Below, one piece after another: positions 1 through 8,600 of a stretch of DNA of 44,634 nucleotides (within the stretch, counting starts at the first letter, position 1; the number at the start of each line of letters is the position of its first letter). The notes under the pieces are model-generated. The model ran no database searches, had not been told where the DNA came from, and saw only the letters and a list, made by a program, of their open reading frames with translations. Source of the DNA: Prevotellaceae bacterium UBA2852. GTDB taxonomy: Bacteria; Bacteroidota; Bacteroidia; Bacteroidales; Bacteroidaceae. The stretch is taken from positions 1-44,634 of the forward strand of contig DEFM01000006.1 of the NCBI GenBank assembly GCA_002350855.1, written 5' to 3'. Both the position numbers and the translations under genes were made by a program.

Positions 1-54
1 CACGTTGTTGAAATAAACAGCGCGCTGAAGCGCAGGATTAAAAGGATTATATAA
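1..54 (+). CDS. possible 3' end of an upstream gene
   Basis: Frame 1 is open from the window edge for 17 codons and ends at a TAA at 52-54, giving a basic tail that ends KRRIKRII. The other two plus frames close within 15 bases. The reading direction would be convergent with the guanine deaminase gene that ends at 105. Seventeen codons are too few to name a family, and an open stretch this short can occur by chance. Confidence 0.3.
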   Translation, partial: HVVEINSALKRRIKRII

Positions 55-104
55 ACAAAAACCGAGAAAACACTTCACTCTTCACTTATTAGAGAGGGGG
101 GCTT

Positions 105-569
105 TTAGTAATCGATTCGATCAGTGTTGTTCTTCCATGCTTCGAAAGCGCGCTTGGCATCTTCGGGAAGCAGGGTGGATGTGAGGAGACGGCGTTGGGA
201 GGGGTCGATCTCCAGCTCCTTGTAAATGAACGAGTCGTCGAATCCTGCATCGGCAGCATCGTGCTTGTTGGCGCCGTAAACGAGACGGTCGATATGTGCC
301 CAGTAGATTGCACCAAGGCACATAGGGCAGGGTTCGCAGGATGAATAGATGGTGCAGCCGTCGAGCATGAAGGTGCCGAGTTTCTCACAAGCGGCACGGA
401 TGGCAGAGACTTCTGCATGGGCAGTAGGGTCGTTGTGGGATGTAACACGGTTGACTCCAGTTGCCACAATTTCTCCGTCCTTGACTATGACAGCTCCAAA
501 GGGACCGCCACCATTATGTACGTTTTCCACAGCAAGGTCAATTGCCATGCGCATAAATTTTTCTTCCAT
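105..569 (-). CDS. guaD: guanine deaminase (CDA-fold nucleoside deaminase)
   Basis: A cytoplasmic zinc enzyme that should deaminate guanine to xanthine in purine salvage. The 154-residue protein matches the length of the short bacterial GuaD family. Zinc ligands are H51, C81 and C84 (motifs HAE at 51-53 and PCPMC at 80-84), with E53 as the proton shuttle. The segments DPTAHAEV, SSCEPCPMCLGAIYWA and DAADAGFDDSFIYKE are those of Bacillus-type GuaD and not of the tRNA deaminase TadA. The reading frame is open to 623, but the start at 569 is preferred because the extra 18 residues are encoded by an intergenic repeat (572-610). It lies alone on the minus strand, with repeat-rich spacer upstream. 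A different purine or pterin substrate is possible. Confidence 0.88.
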   Translation of the reverse strand: MEEKFMRMAIDLAVENVHNGGGPFGAVIVKDGEIVATGVNRVTSHNDPTAHAEVSAIRAACEKLGTFMLDGCTIYSSCEPCPMCLGAIYWAHIDRLVYGANKHDAADAGFDDSFIYKELEIDPSQRRLLTSTLLPEDAKRAFEAWKNNTDRIDY

Positions 570-571
570 GT

Positions 572-610
572 TAGTCTTAAGTTTGTAAGTTCTTGAGTTC
601 TTAAGTTTCT
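572..610. repeat. AT-rich AAGTTCTT-type short repeat run
   Basis: This run is built from units such as AAGTTTGT, AAGTTCTTGAG and TTCTTAAGTTTC. The same units recur at 760-777, 3375-3421 and 35505-35541, always between genes or at gene ends. It sits directly upstream of guaD on the minus strand, where a leader would lie. Its function is unknown. Confidence 0.6.
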
Positions 611-644
611 TGGGAGCGTTCAATGGTCTTTACACCCCCTTCGC

Positions 645-705
645 ACCACCTTCCCTTCGGTCACCAATTGCTACGATTCCGCAATTGCCCCCGTTATCGG
701 GGGAC
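645..705 (-). repeat. interspersed hairpin repeat, family A copy 1
   Basis: A GC-rich element with a hairpin whose arms are CAATTGC (665-671) and GCAATTG (681-687). Its flank at 645-665 matches the reverse complement of 2764-2784 at 19 of 21 positions. The second copy at 2720-2784 is inverted and carries a compensatory change in the stem. A GGGGG/CCCCC pair around GTTAT follows at 688-703. It fills the 200-base spacer between guaD and msrC. Confidence 0.6.
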
Positions 706-768
706 AGAAACCCCAAGCGTGCTCTTTTTATTATTTTCTTTAATAGGTATCGCACGATGATTAAGTTC

Positions 769-1230
769 TTAAGTTTTATCGGTTAATAGCTGGGTGATTT
801 GTTCGAGCCACATCTGGTCTGTTATGTCGAAGTGGGCGAGGTGTTCGCTGTCGATGTCGAGGACGGCGATGACGATGCCGGCGTGGTCGTGTACAGGAAC
901 GACTATCTCGCTGCGAGAGGCGCTGCTGCAGGCTATATGACCGGGGAAGAGTTCAACATCATCTACAACTACGGTGCGATTATGCTCCCAGGCTGTGCCG
1001 CACACTCCCCTGCCCTTACGGATACGGGTACATGCCATCGGTCCTTGGAATGGGCCAAGAACCAGTTCCCCTGACTGAATAACGGCTCGATAGAATCCTG
1101 TCCACCAGAAGTGGAAGGTCTCATGCAGCATGGAGGCGATATTAGCCATACAGGCTATCATATCGGGTTCGTCAGCCACCACAGACTTGATCTGCGGAAG
1201 TAGCTGCGAGTATTTTTCGTTCTTTGTCAT
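769..1230 (-). CDS. msrC: free methionine-R-sulfoxide reductase (GAF domain)
   Basis: A 153-residue single GAF-domain protein of the fRMsr (YebR-like) type, which reduces free methionine-R-sulfoxide with thioredoxin as electron donor. The three family cysteines are visible: C67 (GPMACTRI), C77 (GRGVCGTAW) and C101 (GHIACSSASRSEIVVPV), with the C-terminal VLDIDSEH motif at about 123-130. Length is normal. The start ATG at 1230 begins MTKNEKYSQLL, in line with relatives. The last codons and the stop at 769-771 lie in an AAGTTCTT-type repeat, which may have supplied them. A thioredoxin-fold gene lies about 1.6 kb away at 2808, but nothing shows they share a transcript. Confidence 0.88.
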   Translation of the reverse strand: MTKNEKYSQLLPQIKSVVADEPDMIACMANIASMLHETFHFWWTGFYRAVIQSGELVLGPFQGPMACTRIRKGRGVCGTAWEHNRTVVVDDVELFPGHIACSSASRSEIVVPVHDHAGIVIAVLDIDSEHLAHFDITDQMWLEQITQLLTDKT

Positions 1231-1270
1231 GTTAAGACTCCCTTCCAGCCTCCCCCCCTGGACACGACGT

Positions 1271-1303
1271 TAGGGGGAGGAGTAGTTTACTACTGCAAGG
1301 GGT
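1271..1303 (+). repeat. interspersed GC-rich repeat, family B copy 1
   Basis: The element reads AGGGGGAGGAGTAGTTTACT followed by ACTGCAAGGGG and has a GTAGT...ACTAC dyad at its core. A close copy in the same orientation lies at 33152-33180. It occupies the spacer between the serpin and msrC, together with a C-run at 1245-1260. Confidence 0.55.
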
Positions 1304-1340
1304 TAGGAATTAATTAGAAATTAAAAAATATTTTTGCGGG

Positions 1341-1366
1341 AAAACCGCAGAACACGGTACCCAGCC
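1341..1366. repeat. direct repeat flanking the serpin gene (3' side)
   Basis: These 26 bases match 2675-2700 except at 2 positions (shared core AAAACCGCAGAACACGG). A weaker match extends about 20 bases leftward in both copies (ATTAAAAAA...). This copy ends 2 bases before the serpin stop codon on the minus strand. Confidence 0.6.
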
Positions 1367-1367
1367 A

Positions 1368-2636
1368 TTACTCATACGTTCCCATGAAGAAGATGGCACC
1401 GCTGCTTTGTTCGGTGATGAAGTAAGCGAAGGGATGATCGGCGTAGAACTCAACCGGGAGTGGACCAGGACCTACAGAGGTGGTATAGGACATCTCGGCA
1501 ATGGTGACTGCCGCAGCCTTGGTGCCTTCCTCGTTGACCTCGATGCGAGCCAGCTGCTTCATTTTGGAGATGAAGAGCGTGCCGGAGTCGGCAATCTTGT
1601 CGAACTCTGCATTGAAAGCGTCGAACGCACGAACGATGCCGAGATTCTTGAGCAAATCTATGAGGTCGGTGCTGGTGTCGATTTCGAAGCGAGGGAGTTT
1701 CAGAATCACCTCTCTCTCATGCATACTGGAAGTGAGTGTCTTCCATTTTGCGCCATCCATACCAGCCAGGACTTCACAGAGCTTAGCCGATGCCTTAGGA
1801 AGCAGGACAACCATGGAATAGGCACCGTTGCCATAAGGCAGACGGACTGCCTGATAGGTGTCGGTCTCCATATATCCATAATCGGCAGTCTTGTTCATCA
1901 TCTGCACATCTTTCTTGATGTTGGCAGCGGTGGTGAACTGCTCCTTACGGGTATTGTCCTTATCGAACTTATCTGCCCAGATAGCCTTGAAGTAGATGGC
2001 ATTGAGCACATAAGCGACAGCCTCGGCCTTAGTCTCATCAATGATTTTGGGAATCATGCCGTTGGTATGCTGATTGCACCATCCGTTGATGACTCCTGCC
2101 GCTGAAGAACTGGCAAAATTCAGTCCCTGCAGCTGGGCTTCATAGTACTTGGCAATGGCTGCCGCATAGTCGGCATTGATCACCACTGGACACGAAGGAT
2201 TATTGCTGTTGTAATAGAATGCATTAGCCAATTGGATTGTGACGGTAGAATCAACCTTGGGTGCCCACTCTATCATCTTGGCACAAAACTCATTTACTGC
2301 ATCCTTGTCGCCCTTGCCGAAACCGAGGGCGGTGGTGATTTCCTCGCAAGTGGTGCCCGACGCACCAGCATTAACCATACCGAGCACGTAAGCCACACTC
2401 AGAGGCGAGATCACTACTCCCTTGTTCTCAGTATCAGCAGCCAAACGCTTACGAAAGAGATTAAAGGAGAAGTCGTTGCAACTGCTTGCGAAGGATGACT
2501 CCGTCACGCTCAGCGGTATAGGCTCCGCCTTTTTTATAGGAGGATTATCGGGAGTTTCTCTCCTCTGATCCTTGTCGGACGAGCAAGCTGGCAAAGCTAA
2601 AGACAAAGCTGCCAGGAAAAGTAAATGCTTGAACAA
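1368..2636 (-). CDS. serpin-family protease inhibitor lipoprotein
   Basis: A serpin fold protein of about 422 residues, expected on the outer membrane or cell surface, where it would trap host or microbial serine or cysteine proteases. The lipobox is LPAC after a short signal (MFKHLLFLAALSLALPAC). Serpin landmarks include NAIYFKAIWADKF, a hinge of inhibitory type (VNEEGTKAAAVTIAEMSY) and the C-terminal DHPFAYFI. The Gly, Thr and Ala run in the hinge suggests true inhibition by loop insertion; P1 falls near a YTTS stretch, so specificity is uncertain. No ATG lies upstream of the lipobox. The TTG at 2636 gives a textbook lipoprotein signal. A GTG at 2696 would add 20 Phe/Arg-rich residues encoded partly by the flanking direct repeat and is less likely. 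Confidence 0.88.
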   Translation of the reverse strand: MFKHLLFLAALSLALPACSSDKDQRRETPDNPPIKKAEPIPLSVTESSFASSCNDFSFNLFRKRLAADTENKGVVISPLSVAYVLGMVNAGASGTTCEEITTALGFGKGDKDAVNEFCAKMIEWAPKVDSTVTIQLANAFYYNSNNPSCPVVINADYAAAIAKYYEAQLQGLNFASSSAAGVINGWCNQHTNGMIPKIIDETKAEAVAYVLNAIYFKAIWADKFDKDNTRKEQFTTAANIKKDVQMMNKTADYGYMETDTYQAVRLPYGNGAYSMVVLLPKASAKLCEVLAGMDGAKWKTLTSSMHEREVILKLPRFEIDTSTDLIDLLKNLGIVRAFDAFNAEFDKIADSGTLFISKMKQLARIEVNEEGTKAAAVTIAEMSYTTSVGPGPLPVEFYADHPFAYFITEQSSGAIFFMGTYE

Positions 2637-2674
2637 AGCTAAGAGAAATTTAAAATTAAAAAAAATTCTGAAAG

Positions 2675-2700
2675 AAAACCGCAGAACACGGAACACAGCC
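2675..2700. repeat. direct repeat flanking the serpin gene (5' side)
   Basis: Second copy of the 26-base direct repeat at 1341-1366. It covers the alternative GTG start of the serpin frame at 2694-2696. Together the two copies bracket the serpin gene. Confidence 0.6.
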
Positions 2701-2719
2701 AGATGGTTTCAAACCACTC

Positions 2720-2784
2720 CCCTCCCTCGCAGGGCAACTGCGCGGATAGCCGCTCAAGCAGTTGGTGACCAAAGGAAAGGTGGT
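2720..2784 (+). repeat. interspersed hairpin repeat, family A copy 2
   Basis: Inverted relative to copy 1 at 645-705. The hairpin arms are CAACTGC (2735-2741) and GCAGTTG (2758-2764). Compared with copy 1 (CAATTGC/GCAATTG), both partners of one base pair have changed, so pairing is kept. The flank GGTGACCAAAGG at 2764-2775 and AAGGTGG beyond it are shared. Confidence 0.6.
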
Positions 2785-2807
2785 AGGCAAGGGGAAGGGT
2801 CTGCCTA

Positions 2808-3368
2808 TTACTCGTAAATCTCAGAGAGGATTTTTTCGATGGCTTCGCCACGGAGACCGCGAGCTACGATGGTGCCGTCGGGTGCGAAGAGGATGATTTC
2901 AGGAATGCCTTCGATGCCGTAAGCGTCGCTACCAGCATACTGAGCATTCATAATCTGTGGGTAAGGAATACCCAGTTCCTTAATAGCCTTCTCTGTGTCG
3001 GCTGGATCGTCCCATGTGGCAACGCCCAGGACTATCAATCCCTTATCCTTATAATTGTTGTAGGCTTCAATGAGATTAGGAATCTCTTCACGGCATGGTC
3101 TGCACCATGATGCCCAAAAGTCAACAAGTACATAGTTGCCATTGCCTACATAGTCGGAGAGGCGCTGAACCTCGCCATTATACTCTGCTTCGAAATCGGT
3201 GAACATCTCACCTGATTCTTCATCGTCTGCATCTTCATCTGTTTCATCATCAAGTTCCTCTAACAGATCTGTGAGTTGCTCTGATTTGTCGGCTGAAGTG
3301 TTCTTGCAGCTCAAGCTCACGAAGAGCAGGAAAGCAGTAAGTGTGCTAAAAAGAATTGTTTTTTTCAT
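2808..3368 (-). CDS. TlpA/ResA-like thioredoxin-fold lipoprotein
   Basis: A 186-residue periplasmic or outer-membrane-anchored thiol-disulfide oxidoreductase. The signal ends in the lipobox VSLSC (C21). A strongly acidic linker follows (about 31-55, rich in D and E), then a TlpA-like thioredoxin domain from about 58. The active site is WCRPC at 88-92, and a cis-proline is present in GIEGIPEII. Such proteins reduce disulfides in exported proteins or act in cytochrome maturation; the partner is not evident here. The gene lies upstream of the serpin on the same strand, 110 or more bases away across a repeat-rich spacer, so co-transcription is uncertain. Confidence 0.85.
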   Translation of the reverse strand: MKKTILFSTLTAFLLFVSLSCKNTSADKSEQLTDLLEELDDETDEDADDEESGEMFTDFEAEYNGEVQRLSDYVGNGNYVLVDFWASWCRPCREEIPNLIEAYNNYKDKGLIVLGVATWDDPADTEKAIKELGIPYPQIMNAQYAGSDAYGIEGIPEIILFAPDGTIVARGLRGEAIEKILSEIYE

Positions 3369-3374
3369 ATTTGT

Positions 3375-3421
3375 GAGTTTTGAGTTCTTAAGTTCTTGAG
3401 GTTTTAAGTTCTTGAGGTTTT
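3375..3421. repeat. AT-rich AAGTTCTT-type tandem repeat
   Basis: It contains two perfect adjacent copies of a 16-base unit AAGTTCTTGAGGTTTT (3390-3405 and 3406-3421), preceded by degenerate units. It lies between the TlpA-like gene start and the 3' end of the SusCD operon. Confidence 0.75.
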
Positions 3422-3432
3422 ATTTATATGGA

Positions 3433-3467
3433 AAAGAAGGACGGAACAAAAAGACCGCCCTTCCTTT
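3433..3467 (-). terminator. probable terminator of the FAS1/SusCD operon
   Basis: A hairpin with arms AGAAGG.CGG (3435-3444) and CCG.CCTTC (3455-3463), one internal mismatch and a 10-base loop, extended by A:T pairs. It lies 20 bases beyond the last SusD stop. The U-tract on the minus strand is short (CTTTTCC), so efficiency is uncertain. Confidence 0.5.
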
Positions 3468-3487
3468 CCTATAACTGATTTGAATGT

Positions 3488-5617
3488 TTACTTAGACCAA
3501 ACGGGCAGAGAGAAGAACCAGAGTCTTTCGGACTTGTCGTTCAGTTTGTTGTAAATCTCGGTGTCGAATTTCTCAACAGCGGCAGAGGTTGATGTAGCTG
3601 CCTTGGAACCACGACTTGCGATTTTGCGAGCCAACCACTCTACTCCGTTGAAGCCTGACGCTTCCTTGTGCTCGGCAATACGAACGAGGTCGGTGAAGCG
3701 GTTGCCTTCGAACGCCATCTCAAGTGCGAGTTCATCGACGATGATGTTCTCGACACCATTGATGATAGCATCCTCGGATGCTGTAGCAATATCCACGCCC
3801 TGTGCAGCAAGAAGCTTGCTGTAGTCGTAGTAAACTGAGTCGCGATAACCTGAGATGTTGGTAGAAATCATACCCTTGTCCGACTCAGAAGCTTTCCATG
3901 AGCCATAGCCTGCTCCACGAGCATGAATGCCATAGGTTGACATCCAGAGGTCGTCGGTGAAGTTGAGGAAGTTGTTGAACTTCTGAAGCTTCAGAGTGTC
4001 GGTCACATAGTACATAGCTCCGAACGAACCATAGTCAAGACGCTTGTAGTCGATGGTGTCGGATTCGAATCCTGTAACCTCTCCTGCTTCGTTGTAGATG
4101 AAGATTGTGTCGCCGTTCTCATCGTAATGAGCCAGAATCTTCTTAGCAGGAACGATAGAAGGTAATGTGAACTTGTTGATACCGTCCTTGAGGAGTGCGA
4201 AAGCGAACTCAGGATAGCCAGCACGGTTGATAGCCTCTGCCATTCGCAGCCAGATGAGGGTCTTGCGATAGGTAGGGATCGTATAGAAGAACGAAGAACC
4301 GCGAGCTGCCTTTGAGCAGAGTGGATATGGATCACCCTCATAGGTGTATGTCTCTACAGAGTTGCCGTAACGCGCATCGCAGTTTTCTATGTAGGAAACT
4401 ACAGGAACACTTCCTGTGGCAGAAGTTTTGTAGTTGACATAGGTCTGATGGTTAACCACGTCGATATAAGCGTTGGAAGGACCGTACTGACGCTTGTAGT
4501 TACGAGTGACGTAGATAGCACCCGATGACTCGAAGATTTCGCTACCGTTGGCATCCTTCTCTGTCTGAGTATTACCGTTGTCGTCGACATAGGTACTCTC
4601 ACCTGAAGCCTGGGAAGAAGACGGAGTATAACCGAAGATGTCGGCTACACGGGTGAGCATCTTGCCAAGACCTGCGTTAGCAGAACCGGGGATGGTTGAA
4701 ACTACTTCGTTGGTTGAAGCATCGTAGTTGTAGATAGAGCCCCAGAGTCCCCAGCGAGAACCACTCTCGGAAGAATAGACAATGCTACCGGCGCGCATTA
4801 AAGAAGCCGAGGTGTAGTTCACAGGCATTGGAGTGGTCTCGTTGCGTAAGTATTCATAATAGTAGCGTGCTGCCTGCATATAGTCAGCATTAGACCGACC
4901 ACGAAGCAGATACATGTCGCCGAGGAGTACGCGGATTGGGATGAAGAGGAGACGAGCCGAGATGTCGGTGAATCCGTTAGCCCAAGAACCGTAGCCTGTA
5001 GATCCTGAGCCGTACTGAGGATAGCGAGTGTCGACAAAATCAAGGATTCCGTCTTCAAGAACCAAGTCAATAAGATTGTCCTTGTTAACCACATTGTTCT
5101 TGTAGTCGAAATTGTTGATGACGTCGAGATTGCTGACAGGCTCGGTGATGTAAGGAACTTGACGGTAGTTCTTCACGAGCTGGAGGTAAGCCCACGCACG
5201 GATAGCCTTGACCTGAGCATACTCAGGAACCATGAACTTGTTGTTGGCCTTCACAGCAGACGTGTCGGCATTGTGAATATAGAAGTTACAGTTGTTGATG
5301 ATGTTGTAGTAGTCCGACACCTGAAGCATGGAGCAAGTCTGGTCCTGAGGATCGTCGAAGTTGGAGATTGCATTCAGGGTGTCGGTTACGTATTCGGATG
5401 GTTCGACAAGGTCGCCACGGATTTCGCCGAGGATGACCTGACGTTCTGCAACGTCCTGCACTGCACGCATGACACCCAGATAGGAATAGAGCGTGTCCTG
5501 AGCGTTGACGTAAGCCTTGTCGCCGGTGTCAACTGTCATCATATCTTCGCAGGATGTAGCAAAGATACCAACACTTAAGACAGTGAGAATTGATATATTT
5601 CTAAATATAGTCTTCAT
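3488..5617 (-). CDS. SusD/RagB-family glycan-binding lipoprotein (distal copy)
   Basis: A cell-surface lipoprotein that should cap its SusC partner and capture glycan. The signal ends in the lipobox ATSC, followed by EDMMTVD, typical of surface-exported Bacteroidetes lipoproteins. The TPR-like region carries AIRAWAYLQLVKNYRQVPYI, the family signature for a large uptake-locus SusD, and the C-terminal region has ELALEMAFEGNRFTDLVRIAEH. At 709 residues it is longer than most SusD proteins (about 500-650). The stop-to-start gap with the upstream SusC is 12 bases, so the two are co-transcribed. It is the last gene of the seven-gene run and is followed by a hairpin. Confidence 0.92.
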   Translation of the reverse strand: MKTIFRNISILTVLSVGIFATSCEDMMTVDTGDKAYVNAQDTLYSYLGVMRAVQDVAERQVILGEIRGDLVEPSEYVTDTLNAISNFDDPQDQTCSMLQVSDYYNIINNCNFYIHNADTSAVKANNKFMVPEYAQVKAIRAWAYLQLVKNYRQVPYITEPVSNLDVINNFDYKNNVVNKDNLIDLVLEDGILDFVDTRYPQYGSGSTGYGSWANGFTDISARLLFIPIRVLLGDMYLLRGRSNADYMQAARYYYEYLRNETTPMPVNYTSASLMRAGSIVYSSESGSRWGLWGSIYNYDASTNEVVSTIPGSANAGLGKMLTRVADIFGYTPSSSQASGESTYVDDNGNTQTEKDANGSEIFESSGAIYVTRNYKRQYGPSNAYIDVVNHQTYVNYKTSATGSVPVVSYIENCDARYGNSVETYTYEGDPYPLCSKAARGSSFFYTIPTYRKTLIWLRMAEAINRAGYPEFAFALLKDGINKFTLPSIVPAKKILAHYDENGDTIFIYNEAGEVTGFESDTIDYKRLDYGSFGAMYYVTDTLKLQKFNNFLNFTDDLWMSTYGIHARGAGYGSWKASESDKGMISTNISGYRDSVYYDYSKLLAAQGVDIATASEDAIINGVENIIVDELALEMAFEGNRFTDLVRIAEHKEASGFNGVEWLARKIASRGSKAATSTSAAVEKFDTEIYNKLNDKSERLWFFSLPVWSK

Positions 5618-5629
5618 GATAGCTGAGAA

Positions 5630-8600
5630 TTAGAGATTGATTTTAACACCAAGATTGAAACTTCTGTTGCTTGGAAGCAGACCTGCGTCGATTCCCTGAT
5701 AGAGAACTGCGTTGCCACAAGAGAACTCAGGATCTTTACCAGTATATTTAGTGAATGTCACGAGGTTGTTGGCTTCAGCCCAGATAGTGAGGCCCTGAAT
5801 CCAAGAGAGGCTAAGAGGTAATTCGTAAGAGAGACGAATTTTCTTCAACTTAAGATATGATCCGTCTTCAATCCAACGATCAGAGAATCGCTCGTTGTTC
5901 ACCCAGCTGTCTGACTCAGACGACATAACTCGTGGAAGGAGTGCCTGGTCGCCGTCGTAGGTCCAACGGTTGACAGCAGCTGTGGTCTGATTATAGAATG
6001 TATTGAGTGATTCGAGCTGTGAACGCTGATAGTTGTAGATGTCGCCACCAAGAGAATACTTGAAATTGATATCAAGACTCCAGCGCTTGTAAGCTAAGTT
6101 AGTGTAGAAGGAACCGTAGATATCGGGGTTCGGGTCACCAATGATGGTCTTATCGCTTTCGTTGATGATACCGTCGTTGTTGAGGTCAACGAAGTGAACG
6201 TCACCGGCTGAGAAGTTACGGTATGGATTCTTGGTAATACCGGTAGGATATTTCAAGTAACCGTCAGCTGTCTTAGTTGTAGCTGATGAAGCTTCAGCAT
6301 CGGAAGAGAACACTCCAGCGGTCTTGTAGCCGTAGAATACACCGGCTGCATTGCCGACAGAGGTGAGAATCTCAGCACCATAGATGGTCTGTGTGTAGTC
6401 ACCGTCGGGCAGAGACTGGATTGAGTTCTTGTAATGACCGAGGCTTGCACCCAACTGCCATTTGAAGTCCTTGCCGTTGATGAGGATAGCGTTGAAGCGT
6501 GCGTCAACACCAACGTTGCGCAGCGAACCGCCATTGCTCCAGAAAGTCTTCAAACCAGACATGTAGTTGATAGTCTTCAGAGTGACAAGGTTGTCGGTGT
6601 TGGACAGATAGAAGTCAACACCAGCCTGTACACGGTTGTTGAAGAATGAGCCTGAGAGACCTGCATTGAGGCGGCTTGTGGTTTCCCACTGGATTTCAGG
6701 GTTCTCAATGTTCTCGAGCTGCAGAGCTGTAGCAGTCTTGAGGAAGGTGTGAGACTTGAAATATGTGCGTGAAGCGGCGTAATCGATATTGTCATTTCCT
6801 GACACATCGAAGCCGAGAGTGAATTTCAGGTTGTTGACAGCCTTGAGACCACTCATCCATTTCTCGTTGCTGATAACCCATCCTGCCTGGAGGCTTGGGA
6901 AGAGTCCCCACTTCACTCCGAAGAGCTTGATGCCTGAATCAGCATTCTTACCGAAGCGAGAAGAGGTCTCTGCAGAGAACGCTCCTTCGAGGAAATAAGT
7001 GTTCTTGACAGCCCAGCGGCCAAAGAGATAGTAAGAAAGGTTGCGCCATGCATCCTCATTACCTTCAACAGAACGGAAGGCGTTGGAATTGTTCATGTTA
7101 GGCATCTTGTCGCTACCTGAGTTGTAAGACTTCATGTAGGAGTCGGAGAAGGTGTTGTTGGTGAAACGAATACCACCGAACGCCATAACATCGTGCATGC
7201 CATAGTTGGCTTTCCAGTCAACACGGAAGTCCTCGTAAACTGATGTTTCCTTGGAGAAGAGTGATTTCACAACTGAAGTAACGTCACCGTAGCCTTCATA
7301 GTTGTAAACTGGCACACCGGCTTCAGGAAGATAGTATTTGTCGTTGGAGCGGTTGAGCTGATAAGCAAAACGGTTGCTGATAGTGACATGGTCGCTGATT
7401 TCCCAACGAGGCATGATGTTGAGGTTGAACTGAGTCACTTCCTGACGGTTCTTGTTGTCGCCTTCACCTTCCTTGAGAATCCAGTATGGATTGGCAAGAG
7501 CGCTGTTTACGCCGTAGGCAGAAGCGAAGGCAAACGGATAGTTCACGTCATCGACATACTTACCTGCATAAACCTGAGAGAGATGGAGCTTTCCGTCGTT
7601 GCCTGTATAGTAGCCATACTTGGAAAGGAATGGCGACTGGATGAGACCAAGGACATTGGGTGAAGAGACTGTGCTTGAAGCATAGGACTCTGCCCATCCG
7701 TTGTCGCGGAGGTCGTAAGCCAGCTTAGAATAAGAGAGGTCGAGCTGAGTGGACAGTTTCTCCAGCAACTTGATGTCTGTATTGAAACGGATGTTCAAAC
7801 GATCGAAGCTGTTTTTCTTAGCTGTGGAAGCGGAATTGGTATAACCCAATGAAAGGTTGTACATAGCGACTTCATCACCACCCTGCACATTCACCTTATA
7901 GTTCTGAGTGGCTGCAGTGCGATACAATCCGTCAGACCAATCTGTCTCATTATGGTACATAGGATACCAATAATAATCAGGATTGCTGTTGAGGAAAGGA
8001 ATGGATGTTGAAGAAGTGGCATGCTCGCTACCGTAAGTGGTAGTACCAATCAGTTCGCTCACGTAGTTGCGATACTGACTTGCATTCATCATCGGAGTTA
8101 CAGACGGTGCCAACTCAAATCCCGCATTGGCAATGACATTGATCTTAGTAGCCATGGAGTGGCCGCGCTTGGTATTGATGATTACAACACCGTTGGCACC
8201 ACGTGCACCATAGAGAGATGTGGCATTCTTCATCACCTCGATAGACTCTACGTCTTCAGGGTCAATACCTGCGAGGATATTGTTGAAGAATCCGTCGTGG
8301 ATGCTTGTACGGTCGAGCTGTGTGTCAATGAACATTCCATCGAGCACGATGAGAGGCTGTGCATTGATGTTGAGAGAGTTCAGACCGCGAATAAACATCG
8401 CTACGCCCTGACCACGCATTCCTGTGCGGTTGATAGTGTAGATATCGCCTGCAAGTTTATTCTCGATTTCCTCGTCAACAATAACTGCAGAAGTGTTTTC
8501 CAAGTTTGCCTTGGCTCCGGCAACGATATTGGTAGAAGGAGAATAAACAGACAAGAACTTTGAGCTATAGAGAGCTACATCGGGTGCTTTGTCACCATTG

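Noticed and set aside
18..27. Palindrome CAGCGCGCTG near the window start
   Set aside because: It lies within the possible 3' coding end and is too short to assign a function.
5159..5578. 139-codon plus-strand ORF within the SusD gene
   Set aside because: Shadow of the SusD frame; no start context or family similarity.
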